From Roseiarcus sp963741845 (GTDB lineage: Bacteria; Pseudomonadota; Alphaproteobacteria; Rhizobiales; Beijerinckiaceae): a DNA stretch of 64,000 nucleotides. Position 1 is the stretch's first letter; the number at the start of each line of letters is the position of its first letter. Location: positions 62,001 through 126,000 of the forward strand of contig CAVUJV010000017.1 in the NCBI GenBank assembly GCA_963741845.1, written 5' to 3'. A program made the position numbers and the translations under genes. Under the pieces are notes generated by a model. It had not been told where the DNA came from. It searched no databases and saw nothing but the letters and a program-made list of their open reading frames with translations. Shown piece by piece: positions 17,537-27,957 of the stretch.

Positions 17537-18640
17537 CTAAAGGCCGCGAAGCGTGTCGGCAACCGCCCGCTCGGCGGCGACAACCGCCCCGGCAAGGTAG
17601 CCGGGCTCGGACGGACTGGTCTCGCTCCCGGCGAGTGCAAGCCGGTCCGTCCACGGGGGCGCGACCCAGGGGACATTGCGCGGGACGAGATGGTCTCCGG
17701 CGCCGCGGTCCCGATCGGTTGCGGTCAGCGAGTCCGCATTCCAATCCTTGATGAGCGTCGCGCGGGGCTCGAGCGCCATGGGCCCGAAGATGCGAGCGAA
17801 CTGGGCGAGGCAGGCGCGCGTCAACGCCTCTTGCCCGTGGACGGCGCGCTGGTCGGCTCCGACCCCGAGAAATCCGAACAAGGCTGGCCTGCCCGACGCC
17901 GTGGAGGCGTCATGTATTTCGGCCAAGGGTCCCACTAGGCTCTGGGCTGTGCCCGAAAGGCCGGCTTCACGCCAGAATGCCTGATCATATAGCGCGACGA
18001 ATTTGGCGGTCGGCGCCATCCAGGTGGGCGTCTCGCGCCATAATTTGGCCGTCGCAGGATCGTGACCAGGCGAGAAGGCCACAGTCGCTTCGAGCAGCCG
18101 GGGCGGCAATGCGACGACGGTTTTGCGGGCGGTGCGCAGCACGGCCGGCGCGTCCCCGCGTGTGACGTTCAACGCAACTCCGTCGCTTGTCAGGGCCAGT
18201 TCTCTCACACGCGTCCCGAGTATGATTTTGTCTTGGGGCAGGTCGCGCACAAGCGCCCGCACAATCGCGGCCGTTCCGCCGACCAGGCGCATGGACGGCT
18301 GGTCGGCTCCCGTTCCTCGATACCTCTGAGGCGCTTCGCGGGACATCCGCTCGAACACCACGTCGCCGTCGCTGGTCTGACGGAAGGCGGCGAGGCCCAG
18401 TTCCTCGACCAATGCGCCGATTGAGGGTTGCACGCGGGGCCAGAACCAGGACGGGCCGAGATCGAAACCGTCCTCGGAGGGGCGACCGCACGCGTCAACC
18501 GTCAGGATCCGGCCGCCGAGGCGGTCCCGGGCTTCGAAGAGGACAAAATCAATACCGGCCTTATGCAACAGGCGGGCGGCATGAAGACCAGCGAGACCGC
18601 CGCCGACGATGGCGACTTGAGTTTCCGTCACGAGAAACAC
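17537..18640 (-). CDS. FAD-dependent amine oxidase-family oxidoreductase
   Basis: 367 residues. The N-terminal dinucleotide-binding motif is VAIVGGGLAGLHAARLLHKA (residues 9-28), followed by the acidic strand end LFEARDRLGGR and RIL, the flavin amine oxidase signature. The substrate domain includes VGGTAAIVRALVRDLP, and the C-terminal FAD contact is LALAGSETSPSEPGYLAGAV with AAERAVADTL. Length is slightly short for monoamine oxidases (about 420-450). Such enzymes oxidise amines or polyamines using O2. A small gene and a cupin gene flank it; no transporter is adjacent. Confidence 0.85.
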   Translation of the reverse strand: MFLVTETQVAIVGGGLAGLHAARLLHKAGIDFVLFEARDRLGGRILTVDACGRPSEDGFDLGPSWFWPRVQPSIGALVEELGLAAFRQTSDGDVVFERMSREAPQRYRGTGADQPSMRLVGGTAAIVRALVRDLPQDKIILGTRVRELALTSDGVALNVTRGDAPAVLRTARKTVVALPPRLLEATVAFSPGHDPATAKLWRETPTWMAPTAKFVALYDQAFWREAGLSGTAQSLVGPLAEIHDASTASGRPALFGFLGVGADQRAVHGQEALTRACLAQFARIFGPMALEPRATLIKDWNADSLTATDRDRGAGDHLVPRNVPWVAPPWTDRLALAGSETSPSEPGYLAGAVVAAERAVADTLRGL

Positions 18641-18798
18641 CTTGGCAGTACCGACTGTGGGCGGTCGGTCCGGGTTGAACTGAGGTCGAGGCGCGCTTCG
18701 CCTGACACTGAAATTAGGGCTTCGGCCTGCATGTCGGCGATACGACGGGGACCGCTGGCGCTCTTGGGCGACGGTGTTCCCCCTTCGCAGGCCATGTT

Positions 18799-19497
18799 CT
18801 ATGCCTGCAAGGCTTCGCCAGTGTCCATGGGGCAGACCGCGGCATGGATCAACGGCGCGGACTTGTACCAGACGCGCGCGCCGTCAGGACCCACCCGGGC
18901 GCGAAGTGGGTCGCCGGCTGGCAGGCGCAACCAGCTCCAGCGGTCGAGACGACCTGTCCCGTGCGTGAAGCCCCCTGCAAGGACCAGGAGCTCAAGCCCT
19001 TCGGTGTTCGCCAACGTGATCTCGGCGCCGGCCTGCCATTCTTCGAGCACCACGCGCTCGTCCGCACCTTCGAACAGGATGGACGATGAGGTCACGCCGG
19101 GATGCAAGCCGGCCGCTTCGCCTTCGCCGGGGCGGCGGATGACGCGGTCTTGGTCGTCGGTCCGGAATTGCCAAAGCTTGACGAAGATCACGCATCCCGT
19201 CCGGCTACCTGGGGCGTGCCCGGTCCCCGGAGGATTGCGGACATAGGTCCCTGGCGGAAAGTCTCCGGTCTCGTCCTGGAATATGCCCTCCAGCACGAGG
19301 AACTCTTCGCCGCCGGGGTGGCCGTGCCGCGCGAAGCGGCTATCCGGCGCGTAGCGCACGATCGACGTCGCGCGCGCCTTCTCCTCACCGATACGAAAAA
19401 GCATCCGGCGTTCGACGCCCTTCGCCGGGCTCGGGACCCAGTCCATCGCGGCGGCGTGGACGACCGTTGGGGCGGATAAATTATCATTCAGACGCAT
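18799..19497 (-). CDS. ChrR-like double cupin protein
   Basis: 232 residues from the ATG at 19497 (MRLNDNLSAPTVVHAAAMDW). The first cupin has metal-ligand motifs SRFARHGHPGGEEFLVLEG, FPPGTYVRNPPGTGHAPGS and CVIFVKLWQF. The second cupin half (EEWQAGAEITLANTEGLELL, LRLPAGDPL) lacks the His cluster. This is the layout of ChrR cupin domains, known as zinc-binding anti-sigma modules and as stand-alone proteins. There is no sigma factor nearby and no N-terminal zinc anti-sigma domain, so a free-standing cupin is more likely. Confidence 0.8.
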   Translation of the reverse strand: MRLNDNLSAPTVVHAAAMDWVPSPAKGVERRMLFRIGEEKARATSIVRYAPDSRFARHGHPGGEEFLVLEGIFQDETGDFPPGTYVRNPPGTGHAPGSRTGCVIFVKLWQFRTDDQDRVIRRPGEGEAAGLHPGVTSSSILFEGADERVVLEEWQAGAEITLANTEGLELLVLAGGFTHGTGRLDRWSWLRLPAGDPLRARVGPDGARVWYKSAPLIHAAVCPMDTGEALQA

Positions 19498-19615
19498 GGC
19501 GCGAAGCTTCGTTGTGAGATGTCGACATCGACATCTCACATATAGTGGGTCTTCGTCACTTTGCGTGATTGTACATCTAAACGGCGAGAGATTTCGCTCG
19601 CCCATAGGCAAGCTC

Positions 19616-19876
19616 TTGTGGAACTGCGATGATCTATGGCGCTATTTGACAAACAACGTCGACGCGCTGATCAACTACGGGGCGCGGTACCGTTCCAAGT
19701 TACCAATCTCGACATCGCGTGCGGAAGGCTGCGTGGATGAAATCGCCAACGCGCGCATGGCCAAGAAGCAGCGCATGCCATGGTCCCCTCGGGGAGCGCA
19801 TTGCGTCGCGACAGTTCGCGCCGCAGTCCTGGACGGACGGCTCAAGACTGGAGCCAACCTCGGCCTCGCGGCCTGA
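19616..19876 (+). pseudogene. C-terminal remnant of an ISKra4-type transposase
   Basis: The plus strand reads LWNCDDLWRYLTNNVDALIN, YGARYRSKLPISTSRAEGCV, DEIANARMAKKQRMPWSPRG and AHCVATVRAAVLDGRL to a stop at 19876. The NYGARYR...PISTS.AE...MAKKQxMxWSPRGAH run is the C-terminus of ISKra4-like transposases. There is no start and no catalytic core. The matching N-terminal part of the same transposase type lies at 34270-34641, also on the plus strand. Confidence 0.6.
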
Positions 19877-20110
19877 TCGACCAGAATTTTTCCACTCCCG
19901 TCCGGCATCACCGCTTCGGGGCGTCGCCATGCGAAGACGACGCACGCTGGCAATGCGCAAGAAGTGGGTGTTCGCTGATGGCGCGGCGAACACGGCAAAT
20001 CGACTTTAAAGCGACTATTCCTGTTCGGTCTCGGTACGGGATGAACCTGCACAGTAGCGGACGTCGCCGCGCGACCGGCCCGGCAGACCAAGCGCCATAT
20101 GTTATTAACT

Positions 20111-20576
20111 TTACACTGCGGTTCGGAGCACGTTGTCTAGGTCCGCACGGCAAATCAAGCTGAATGTCAGAAGCGGGTCGGGATCGAGGCTCTTCGACAG
20201 CGCGTCTTTCGCGAGGCGCCGGAGCTTCGATGCTCGGCTTCAGCGAGATCTCGACGATGGCTTTCAGCACCCCTCGGCGCCCTTGACGACATCAGGCGCC
20301 GCAAACAATCTCATCCGATTGATAAGCCCGATGATGCGCTGCTGCTCGCCGTCGAAGGTGATGTCGTCGTGCGTGTATGCGTTCAGAGTCAGATTCGACG
20401 CGCTGGTCACGAAGTCCGCATAGATCGCCTCCCGCTTTGCGACCTCGCTCGCGACCCGCTGAAGGCGGTTCTGAGTAGCGCTGCGTGTAAATGGCGGCGA
20501 CAATTGATGCGCCGCCTCCGATCAGCGCGCCGAGGAGCGCTGAAACGGGACTCAGCAGAGTTGGATCGATGTGCAT
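20111..20576 (-). pseudogene. Small membrane-anchored hypothetical protein, multiple frameshifts
   Basis: The ATG at 20576 starts MHIDPTLLSPVSALLGALIG GGAS, a single N-terminal membrane anchor, then IVAAIYTQR. The frame then changes near 20475 (QNRLQRVASEVAKREAIYAD FVTSASNLTLN..., to VVKGAEG), and again near 20265 and 20230, where KLRRLAKDALSKSLDPDPLL TFSLICRADLDN ends at the TAA at 20111. The pieces form one protein of about 150 residues with an anchor and a helical cytoplasmic part. Family not named. Three shifts make this the most damaged gene of the region. Confidence 0.5.
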
Positions 20577-20666
20577 TCATCCTCCAGAACGTCTTCATGA
20601 TTCACCGGCTGGTGCGCCGCAATTCCCGCTGAGGCTGCTTTGGCGGTAGGCGCCCTTCCGGATTGG

Positions 20667-21449
20667 CTACTGCATGAACCACCCGTGGCTCACCACCATC
20701 GACTGCCCGGTTAGCGCATTGCTGCGCGCGCCGGCGAAGAACAGGACCGCGTCGGCGACATCGTCCGTGGTGGTGAACTCGCCGTCGACCGTCTCCTTCA
20801 GCATCACGTGCTTGATCACGTCCTGTTCGCTGACGCCAAGTTCCTTGGCCTGCTCGGGGATTTGCTTGTCGACCAGCGGCGTTCGCACGAAGCCAGGGCA
20901 GACCACGTTGGCCCGGACGTTGTGTTCTGCGCCCTCCTTGGCCACCACCTTGCAGAGCCCGATCAGCCCGTGCTTGGCGGTGACGTAGGGCGCCTTCAGG
21001 ACCGACGCCTCTTTCGAGTGCACCGAACCCATGTAGATCACGCTGCCTGAGTTGGCCGCGTACATGTGCTTCAGGCAGGCCTTGGTGGTGAGAAACGCGC
21101 CATCCAGATGGATCGACAGCAGCTTCTTCCAGTCGGCAAACGGGAAGTCGACGATCGGCCTGACGATCTGAATGCCGGCGTTGCTGACCAGGATGTCGAT
21201 GCGGCCGAATTTCGCCATCGTGTCGGCGACGCCTTTCTCGACCGCGGCTTCGTCGACGACGTTCATCGCCACCGCGAAGGCGTCCGATCCCTTTGATTTG
21301 ATCTCCTTCGCGGTGGCTTCGGCGGCGACGAGATCGAGATCCGCGATCACCGGGATTCCTCCCTCGGCGGCAAAGCGGAGCGCGATTTCCTTACCGATGC
21401 CGCTGGCGGCGCCGGTGACGAGGGCGACTTTTCCGTCGAAGCGAGACAT
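20667..21449 (-). CDS. bdhA: 3-hydroxybutyrate dehydrogenase (SDR family)
   Basis: 260 residues from the ATG at 21449 (MSRFDGKVALVTGAASGIGK). The NAD site is TGAASGIG (residues 12-19) and the SDR triad is Ser142 (YMGSVHS), Tyr155 and Lys159 (APYVTAKHG), with NAG at residues 90-92. The end QSMVVSHGWFMQ is typical of 3-hydroxybutyrate dehydrogenases, including the essential C-terminal Gln. It interconverts (R)-3-hydroxybutyrate and acetoacetate (EC 1.1.1.30) in PHB breakdown. It follows adc and the patatin gene in one minus-strand operon. The longer open frame that fuses it to adc results from a frameshift in adc. Confidence 0.92.
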   Translation of the reverse strand: MSRFDGKVALVTGAASGIGKEIALRFAAEGGIPVIADLDLVAAEATAKEIKSKGSDAFAVAMNVVDEAAVEKGVADTMAKFGRIDILVSNAGIQIVRPIVDFPFADWKKLLSIHLDGAFLTTKACLKHMYAANSGSVIYMGSVHSKEASVLKAPYVTAKHGLIGLCKVVAKEGAEHNVRANVVCPGFVRTPLVDKQIPEQAKELGVSEQDVIKHVMLKETVDGEFTTTDDVADAVLFFAGARSNALTGQSMVVSHGWFMQ

Positions 21450-21487
21450 TGCCGAGTTCCTTTTCAATCTGCGGAGAGATGGGGCGT

Positions 21488-22241
21488 CTATTTCAGGTAA
21501 TCGAAGACGACCGTGCCGAGGCCGAGCGTCAGGTCGGTGACGTAGTGGCTGGCCGAGACCACCTCGCGGACCGGCAGCCGCGCGACATCGCACATCGCGT
21601 GCTCGAAGAGCTGGATCGCGGCCGGGCCGGACCAGGCGCCCTTCACCGTGACGTCCTCGCAATGGTAGCGCACGAGTTCGCAGATGCGCGGCGTGCAGTC
21701 GACGTGCGGGATGATCTTGATCATGAAGTTCGGCCGCGCCAGGCTCTTCAAGATCGGCGCCGGATCGAGCTCGCGGTGCTTGTAGCCCATTGTCGCCGAC
21801 ACGCAGAGCACCGAGCCGTAATGCAGCGTGCAGACGAGAGTTCTCACTTTCGTGCGAGATCTTCGGACTGGCCAGCTTCTTGGGAAAGCCCCAGATCTCG
21901 CGTCCGCCGGCGACCGGCGAATTGTCATCGAGGTACATGGCGTGCACGTAGCCGCCTTCCTGCATCGCGCCGTCCGACCCCCTGAAGCGCACCGGGATGA
22001 CCTGGCCGGTCTCGGTGTAGTCGCCGAAACCGGTGGAATCCGGCATGCGGATGAATTCATAGGCGACCGTGTCGGACGCCACCTCGAGCGGTTCCGGCAC
22101 CACCGCTCGCAATGCGTCAGGATCCGTGCGGTAGGTGATGACCACGAATTCGCGGTTGTAGAACTTGTACGGCCCCCTCGGATAAGCGGGATCGTTGAGC
22201 GGCATCGCGAAGGCTTTTTCGCGAACTTGGGCGAGCTTCAT
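21488..22241 (-). pseudogene. adc: Acetoacetate decarboxylase, one frameshift
   Basis: The start at 22241 gives MKLAQVREKAFAMPLNDPAY, FVVITYRTDPDALRAVVPEP LEV and GREIWGFPKKLASPKI; the frame changes at about 21840 and continues TLHYGSVLCVSATMGYKHRE, ARPNFMIKIIPHVDCTPRIC ELVRYHCEDV to the TAG at 21488. The EIWGFPKKLA block holds the active-site region of acetoacetate decarboxylase (EC 4.1.1.4), which makes acetone and CO2 from acetoacetate using a Schiff-base lysine. Total length is about 250 residues, normal for the family. One base change would restore the gene. Its product and BdhA act on the same metabolite. Confidence 0.85.
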
Positions 22242-22300
22242 GAGCCTTGTCTCCTGATTGGCGATGGCGTGGATGCGAGAACATTGCGGAGCGCGTTGAG

Positions 22301-23533
22301 CTACTCGCGGCCCTGGACAGCGAGATCGAAGGTGAACACACCGTCGCTTCCGTTCGGGCGCTGGAGCACCTCGGGGTGACGCAGCGTGCGAACCGCGTCG
22401 TTGTAGCCGGAGCGCCAGTGCTCCTCCATGGTCAGCCGTGAGAATTCGTAGTCTTTCGAGGCGCCCTCGTAAGTCTTGGCATGGTAGATCAGTTGGATCA
22501 GGTTGTAGACTTTCTCATCGGCTTCACTCGCGAGGAGTTCCGCCTCCGGCGTTTGCCGCACGTCACCCGGAGCCTTTGCGAGGAGTTTGGCGGCCGCACG
22601 ACGGAGCAGCTGCTCTTTCTTGAATTCATCTGTCGCCGCCCTCGTGCGGCTGGAAAAGCGGATGTCTTTCTGGCGCAGCTCGGACTCGATGAGGTTGCGA
22701 GGAAACTCGCCTGTTGCGCTCCAAAGATCGACCTGGAAGGCGAGCGTGTCCTGACGCGGCCTGCTGTCGAGCACCCACTCCAGAGGCGTATTCGACACCA
22801 GGCCGCCATCCCAATAGTGCTCGCCTTCGATCTCGGTCGGTGGAAACCCGGGCGGCAGCGAGCAGCTGGCGATCACATGCTCCGGGCGGATCTGGTGGGT
22901 GGCGCTGTCGAAATAGACAAAATTGCCGCTGCGGACGTTCACCGCGCCGACGCTGAAACGCATTCCGCCGGCATTGATGCGGTCGAAGTCCACCAGGCGC
23001 TCGAGCGTGGCTTTGAGGGGGGAGACGTCGTAGAAACTGACGGCCTCAGGGCTGCCGGGCGGATGCAGGAACGGCGGCGCCATGCGCGGCGTGAAGAAGC
23101 CGGGCGCGCCGCCGAGCAGGATGCCCAACGAGCGCAGCTGGTTGACGGCGGCGTGCATGTGCTCGCCGTGGATGTCGAGACCGGCAAAGACATTGGGGAC
23201 GCCGAAATGTGGCTGGGTCACGGTTTCCCAGAATGCGCGCAATTGCTGAACGCGCCTTTCCGGCGGATTGCCGGCGATGATGGCTGCGTTCACCGCGCCG
23301 ATCGAGATGCCGGCGACCCAATCCGGATGCAGGTCCGCCTCCGCCAGCGCCTGATAGACGCCGGCTTGATAGGCGCCGAGAGCGCCTCCGCCTTGCAGGA
23401 TCAGCGCAATGCGCTCGAACGGCGGCCGCTCCGCGGGCACATGGGTCTTGCGCTTCGACGTGGGGCCAACAGGCGTCAGCGACCTCTTGCGACTTTGAAC
23501 TGCGGAAAGTGGCATCGCGTATGTCTCCGTCAT
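22301..23533 (-). CDS. Patatin-like phospholipase/esterase (DUF3734-type)
   Basis: 410 residues. The patatin catalytic dyad is present: oxyanion loop LILQGGGALGAYQAG (residues 44-58), nucleophile Ser77 in GISIG, and Asp242 in YWDGGLVSNTPLEW. The C-terminal extension (about residues 290-400: TRAATDEFKKEQLLRRAAAK, HAKTYEGASKDYEFSRLTME, EHWRSGYNDAVRTL) is the DUF3734 part found in patatin proteins of PHB-making Rhizobiales. It precedes adc and bdhA by 59 bases, suggesting co-transcription. A role in lipid or polyhydroxyalkanoate-granule hydrolysis is plausible but not shown by the sequence. Confidence 0.88.
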   Translation of the reverse strand: MTETYAMPLSAVQSRKRSLTPVGPTSKRKTHVPAERPPFERIALILQGGGALGAYQAGVYQALAEADLHPDWVAGISIGAVNAAIIAGNPPERRVQQLRAFWETVTQPHFGVPNVFAGLDIHGEHMHAAVNQLRSLGILLGGAPGFFTPRMAPPFLHPPGSPEAVSFYDVSPLKATLERLVDFDRINAGGMRFSVGAVNVRSGNFVYFDSATHQIRPEHVIASCSLPPGFPPTEIEGEHYWDGGLVSNTPLEWVLDSRPRQDTLAFQVDLWSATGEFPRNLIESELRQKDIRFSSRTRAATDEFKKEQLLRRAAAKLLAKAPGDVRQTPEAELLASEADEKVYNLIQLIYHAKTYEGASKDYEFSRLTMEEHWRSGYNDAVRTLRHPEVLQRPNGSDGVFTFDLAVQGRE

Positions 23534-23669
23534 GCGTCAGTAGAGGCAAAAAGACCAAAGTTCTTGAAAGCAACTTCAGAGGTCGTCCTCTGATGAGGTT
23601 ACTTTAAATGCTGGTGTACACGTTACACTGAGAGCGCTGAAACCGGACTCAAGATGGTTACATCGGTGT

Positions 23670-26600
23670 CTACACTGGCTCCAGAGCGTCTTCATGTTTC
23701 ATCTCTTCGCTGCGACCGGGCGGCTCGATATGCCCGAGATCCATCGTCTGGCCGGCGTCGGGCTCCGGCTTCTTGATGCGGAACCAGGCGACATAGAGCG
23801 CGGGAAGGAAGACGAGGGTCAGAGCCGTCGCGCCCGCCAGGCCTCCCATGATCGCGTAGGCCATGGGACCCCAGAAGATGGTCGGCGCGATCGGGATCAT
23901 GCCCAGGATCGCCGCGGAAGCGGTGAGCAGGATCGGGCGGACCCGGTGACTGGTGGCCTCGACGACCGCGTCCCAGGGATGGAGTCCCTTCGCCTTGTCC
24001 GTCTCGATCTGGTTGATGAGGATCACCGAGTTGCGGGCGATCATGCCGGTGAGCGCAAGCACGCCGAGGATCGCCACGAAACCAAGGGGCTTGTCCGCGA
24101 GGAGCAGCGCCGCGACGACGCCGATGACGCCCATCGGAGCGACGCTCATGACGAGGATCATGCTGCTGAAGCTCTGAAGCTGGACCATCAGCACCGTAAG
24201 CATGATGACGAGCATCAAAGGCACGACGGCGATGACCGAAGCCTGCGCCTTGCCGCTCTCCTCTACGCTTCCGCCGACGCTGACGTGGTATCCGCTCGGC
24301 AGGCTGGCGTTCAGCGCCGCGATCTGCGGCTGGAGCGACTGCACGACCGTCGCGGCCTGCGTGCCCGGCGCGAGGTCGGCCTGCACCGTGACGGTCGGCA
24401 GCCGGTCCCTGCGCCAGACGATGGGATATTCCTGGCCGTACTCGACGGAGGCGATCTGGCTCAGCGGAACGGTTTTCCCGTTCGGCAGCGGGACCTGAAG
24501 CGTCCGGATCGTCGACAGCGACGTGCGCTGCTCGGCGGAGGCCCGGACCAGGACGTCGTCGAGCCAGATCCCGCTGCGCATCTCGGTGGCCGTGACGCCG
24601 GAGACGACCGCATTCACAGCCAGAGCCAATTCCTGCGAGCTGAGACCGAGAAGCCGGGCCTGATCCTGATCGACCTGGATCCTGATCGTGCGGCCGGGCT
24701 CCATCCAGTTGTAGTTGACGTTCGCGGCGCCGGGGGCCGAGCCGACAAGCTCGGCCACCTTGGAGGCGATCTTGCGCACCTCATCCGGCTCCCGCCCGCT
24801 CACGCGGTACTGGAGCGGCCATCCGACCGGCGGGCCGAGCTCCAGAGGGTAGACCCGACCGACGGCGTTCGGAAAATCGGCCGCCAGCGCTTTCTCGAGC
24901 TTCGCCTTCACGCGTTCGCGCTGCTCGAGTCCCTTGGTGACGACCACGGCCTGCGCGAAAAAGTCGTTCGGGAGCTGCACGTTCAGAGGCAGGTAGAACC
25001 GGACGGCGCCCTGCCCGACATAGGTGCTCCAGTGATCGACGTCCTGATCGTCCTTCAGGAGCGTGTCCAGACGGGCCGAGGCGTCCTTGGTCGCGGTAGA
25101 TGGACGCGTTCTCGGGCAGCTGCAGGTCCACCAGGAGCTCGGGGCGGTCGGACGCCGGAAAGAATTGCTGCGGAACGAAGCGCATTCCAAGGAGCGCCGC
25201 CGCGAACAGGGCGAGGGTCGCGGCGATCGTGATCCAGCGGGCTCGCATCGCCAGCGCGAGGAACGAGCGGAAGGCGCGCATGATCGGGCCGGGCTCCTCC
25301 GCGATGCGCCGTCTTGGGCTTCTTGAGCACCCAGACGCCAAGCATGGGCGTGAACAGGGCCGCGACGCACCACGATCCGATCAGCGCGATCGCGACGACA
25401 GCGAAGATCGAGAAGGTGTATTCGCCCGCGGCGCTGTGTGCGAAACCGATCGGGACGAACGCCGCGATCGTGACCAGCGTGCCGGCCAGCCTCGGAAAGG
25501 CGGTCGAGCTATAGGCGAATTTGGCCGCCTGCTCCTTCTCGTCGCCCCGCTCCAGCCGCGTGACCATCGACTCGATGGTGATCATGGCGTCGTCGACCAG
25601 GAGACCGAGCGCGATGATGAGGGCGCCGAGAGAGATTCGCTGAAGGTCGATTCCGAACGCCGACATGGTGACGAACACGACGGCGAGGACGAGCGGGATC
25701 GAGAGCGCCACGACGGCGCCGGCGCGCACTCCGAGCGCGATGAGGCTGACGCCAAGGACGATGGCGATGGCCTCCCACAGCGCCTCCATGAAGTCGGCCA
25801 CGGCGTGCTCCACGGTGACGGGCTGGTCCGCGACGAGCGTCGGCTCGATGCCGACAGGCAGGTTCGCCTTGATCTCGGTCATGGCGTGCTCGACGTTGCG
25901 CCCGAGCGCGAGGACATCGCCGCCCTTCCGCATGGCGATGGCGAGCCCGATGCCCTGCTTTCCGTTGACGCGGAACATCGGCTGCGCCGGGTCGGCAGGG
26001 CCGCGCGTGACGCGCGCGATGTCGCCCAGACGGATCATCCGGCCGTTCGCGACGAAATTGACCGCTAGGATGTCCTGCTCCGACCGGAACGCGCCCGAGA
26101 CGCGGACGAGGATTTTTTCGTCGCCGGTCTGCACCACGCCCTGAGGCGTGACGGCGTTCTGGGCCTCGAGGGCGGCGATCAGCGCGGCGCGGTCGATCCC
26201 GAGGCCAGCGAGCTGCTCGGTCGAGAACTCCACATAGACGCGCTCGTCCTGGGCCCCGAGGACGTCGATCTTCGAGATGTCCGGCAGCTCGAGGAGCTGC
26301 TTGCGGACGTCGTCCACAGTGTCCCTCAGCTCCCGATGGGTGAACCCGTCGGCGGTGAAGCCGTAGACGATGCCGTAAGTGTCGCCGAACTCGTCGTTGA
26401 AGCCGGGGCCGACGATGCCCTGCGGCAGGGCGCCGCGGATGTCGCCGACCTTCTTGCGCACCTGATACCAGATGTCGGGGACTTGAGCCGCAGGCGTCGA
26501 GTCCTTCAGGTTGACGAAGACCGTGGCCTGGCCGGGGGTCGTGTAGCTCTTCAGGTAATCCAGGTTCGGCGTCTCCTCGAGCTTGCGCTCGAGGCGGTCG

Positions 26601-26800
26601 GTGATCTGCTGGAGCGTGTCGCTGACCGTGGCCCCCGGCCACCCGACCTGCACGACCATGGTCTTGACGGTGAAGTCCGGATCCTCGCTGCGCCCGAGAC
26701 GGAGGTACGATCCGATTCCCGCCGCCACGATGACGAGCATGAAATAGATCACGAGCGAACGATGCCGGATCGCCCATTCGGTGAGGTTGAAGCGGTTCAT
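23670..26800 (-). pseudogene. RND efflux pump inner-membrane protein (AcrB/HAE1-like), two frameshifts
   Basis: The start is at 26800, where the ATG overlaps the adaptor stop. N-terminal half: MNRFNLTEWAIRHRSLVIYF, RSEDPDFTVKTMVVQVGWPG, then the repeat-1 membrane block with LIIALGLLVDDAMITIESMV. The frame changes near 25320 and near 25095. C-terminal half: DVDHWSTYVGQGAVRFYLPL, PLSQIASVEYGQEYP, IAVVPLMLVIMLTVLMVQLQ, FVAILGVLALTGMIARNSVI and a tail ending MKHEDALEPV. Total about 1,040 residues, the normal RND size, with the charged transmembrane motif (VDDAM) intact. It is a proton-driven tripartite exporter; no outer-membrane channel gene is adjacent. Confidence 0.9.
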
Positions 26801-27872
26801 GAGGCGGCTCCCAGGAGGCGGACCATCTGGCCGGGGCGCAGCGTCTGCACGCCGGCGGTGACCACGATCTGGCCTGTCTCCAGGCCCCGGGAGATCACGA
26901 CAGAGGCCGGGATCGTAACGCAGCGATCTCCACGTTGCGCAGGGACACCGTGTGGCTCTGCGGATCGACCACCCACACCGCCGGGCGCCCGTCCGTCTCG
27001 GTGAGCGCGCTCGCAGGGACCTCGACGCCGGGCGGCGCCGACAGCCGGATGCGGCCGGTGACCGTGGCGCCGAGCCGCATGGCCTCCGGCGGATCCGAGA
27101 TGCCGACCTTGACCTGAAACGTCCGGGTCGCGGCGTCGGCTTGCGGCGCAATCTCCCGCACCCGGCCGGTCGCCTTCACCTGCGGATCGCTGCTGAGGGC
27201 GATCTCGACCTCCGGGTCGCGCGGACCGGATTGAATGAGCTGCTCAGGGACGTCGAAGACGGCGTCGCGGCCGCCCTGACGTGCGAGCTGCACAACCATC
27301 TGCCCGGCGTGGACGACTTCCCCCGGCTCGGCGCCGACCGCGGTGACGGCGCCCGGGGCGTCGGCGAACAAAGCCGTGTAGCCCTGCTGTTCCCGAGCGG
27401 TCCGTAGCTGCGCCTGCGCGGAGTCGACCTGAGCCTGGGCGCTCAGGAGCTTCTGCTGGGCCTCGTCGAAATTGGCGCGGGGGGTCCAGCCGTCCTTGAG
27501 CAGTTCCTGCTGCCGCGAGAAGGTGAGGCGCGCCTGGGTCAGCGTCGCCTCGAGCGAGGCGAGATTGGCTTCCGCCGATCGCGCCGAATTGTTTTGGATC
27601 TGGGGATCGAGCCGAGCGACGACCTGGCCTGCCTTAAGCACATCGCCCACATGGACCGGCCGTTCGATCATCCGCCCGTCGAGGCGAAAGGCGAGACTGA
27701 CCTCATCCTTCGCGCGAACCTGGCCGGTGAGGGAGACGATCTCGCCTTCGGCGCCATGCTGGACGGTGACCGTCCGAACCGGACGCGCCTCTGAAACAGG
27801 CGGGGACGCTTTGTCGCAACCGGCGACGGTTGCGGCGATCAAGGCCGCTGCTGCAATTCGAGACTTAAACAT
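26797..27872 (-). pseudogene. RND efflux membrane-fusion lipoprotein (adaptor), one frameshift
   Basis: The lipoprotein signal MFKSRIAAAALIAATVAGC (Cys at residue 19) is followed by the HlyD/AcrA organisation: GAEGEIVSLTGQVRAKDEVS LAFRLDGRMIE, lipoyl part VHVGDVLKAGQVVARLDPQ, a coiled-coil hairpin (ANLASLEATLTQARLTFSRQ, KLLSAQAQVDSAQAQLRTAR) and a beta-barrel ending GRPAVWVVDPQSHTVSLRNV. At about 26920 the frame changes and continues ASVVISRGLETGQIVVTAGV QTLRPGQMVRLLGAAS to a TGA that overlaps the pump ATG (26797-26800). It bridges the pump to an outer-membrane channel. Confidence 0.88.
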
Positions 27873-27957
27873 TGGCGCCGCCTTTCGCAGGAACGCTAAG
27901 TGAGATCCGCCTGCAGGAGCCGTCCGGCCGGGGCAGTCCTCGGCCTGCCGTGGGAAC

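Noticed and set aside
20667..22241. A bifunctional acetoacetate decarboxylase/3-hydroxybutyrate dehydrogenase.
   Set aside because: The junction contains out-of-frame codons; the adc C-terminus continues in another frame to 21488 and bdhA has its own ATG at 21449.
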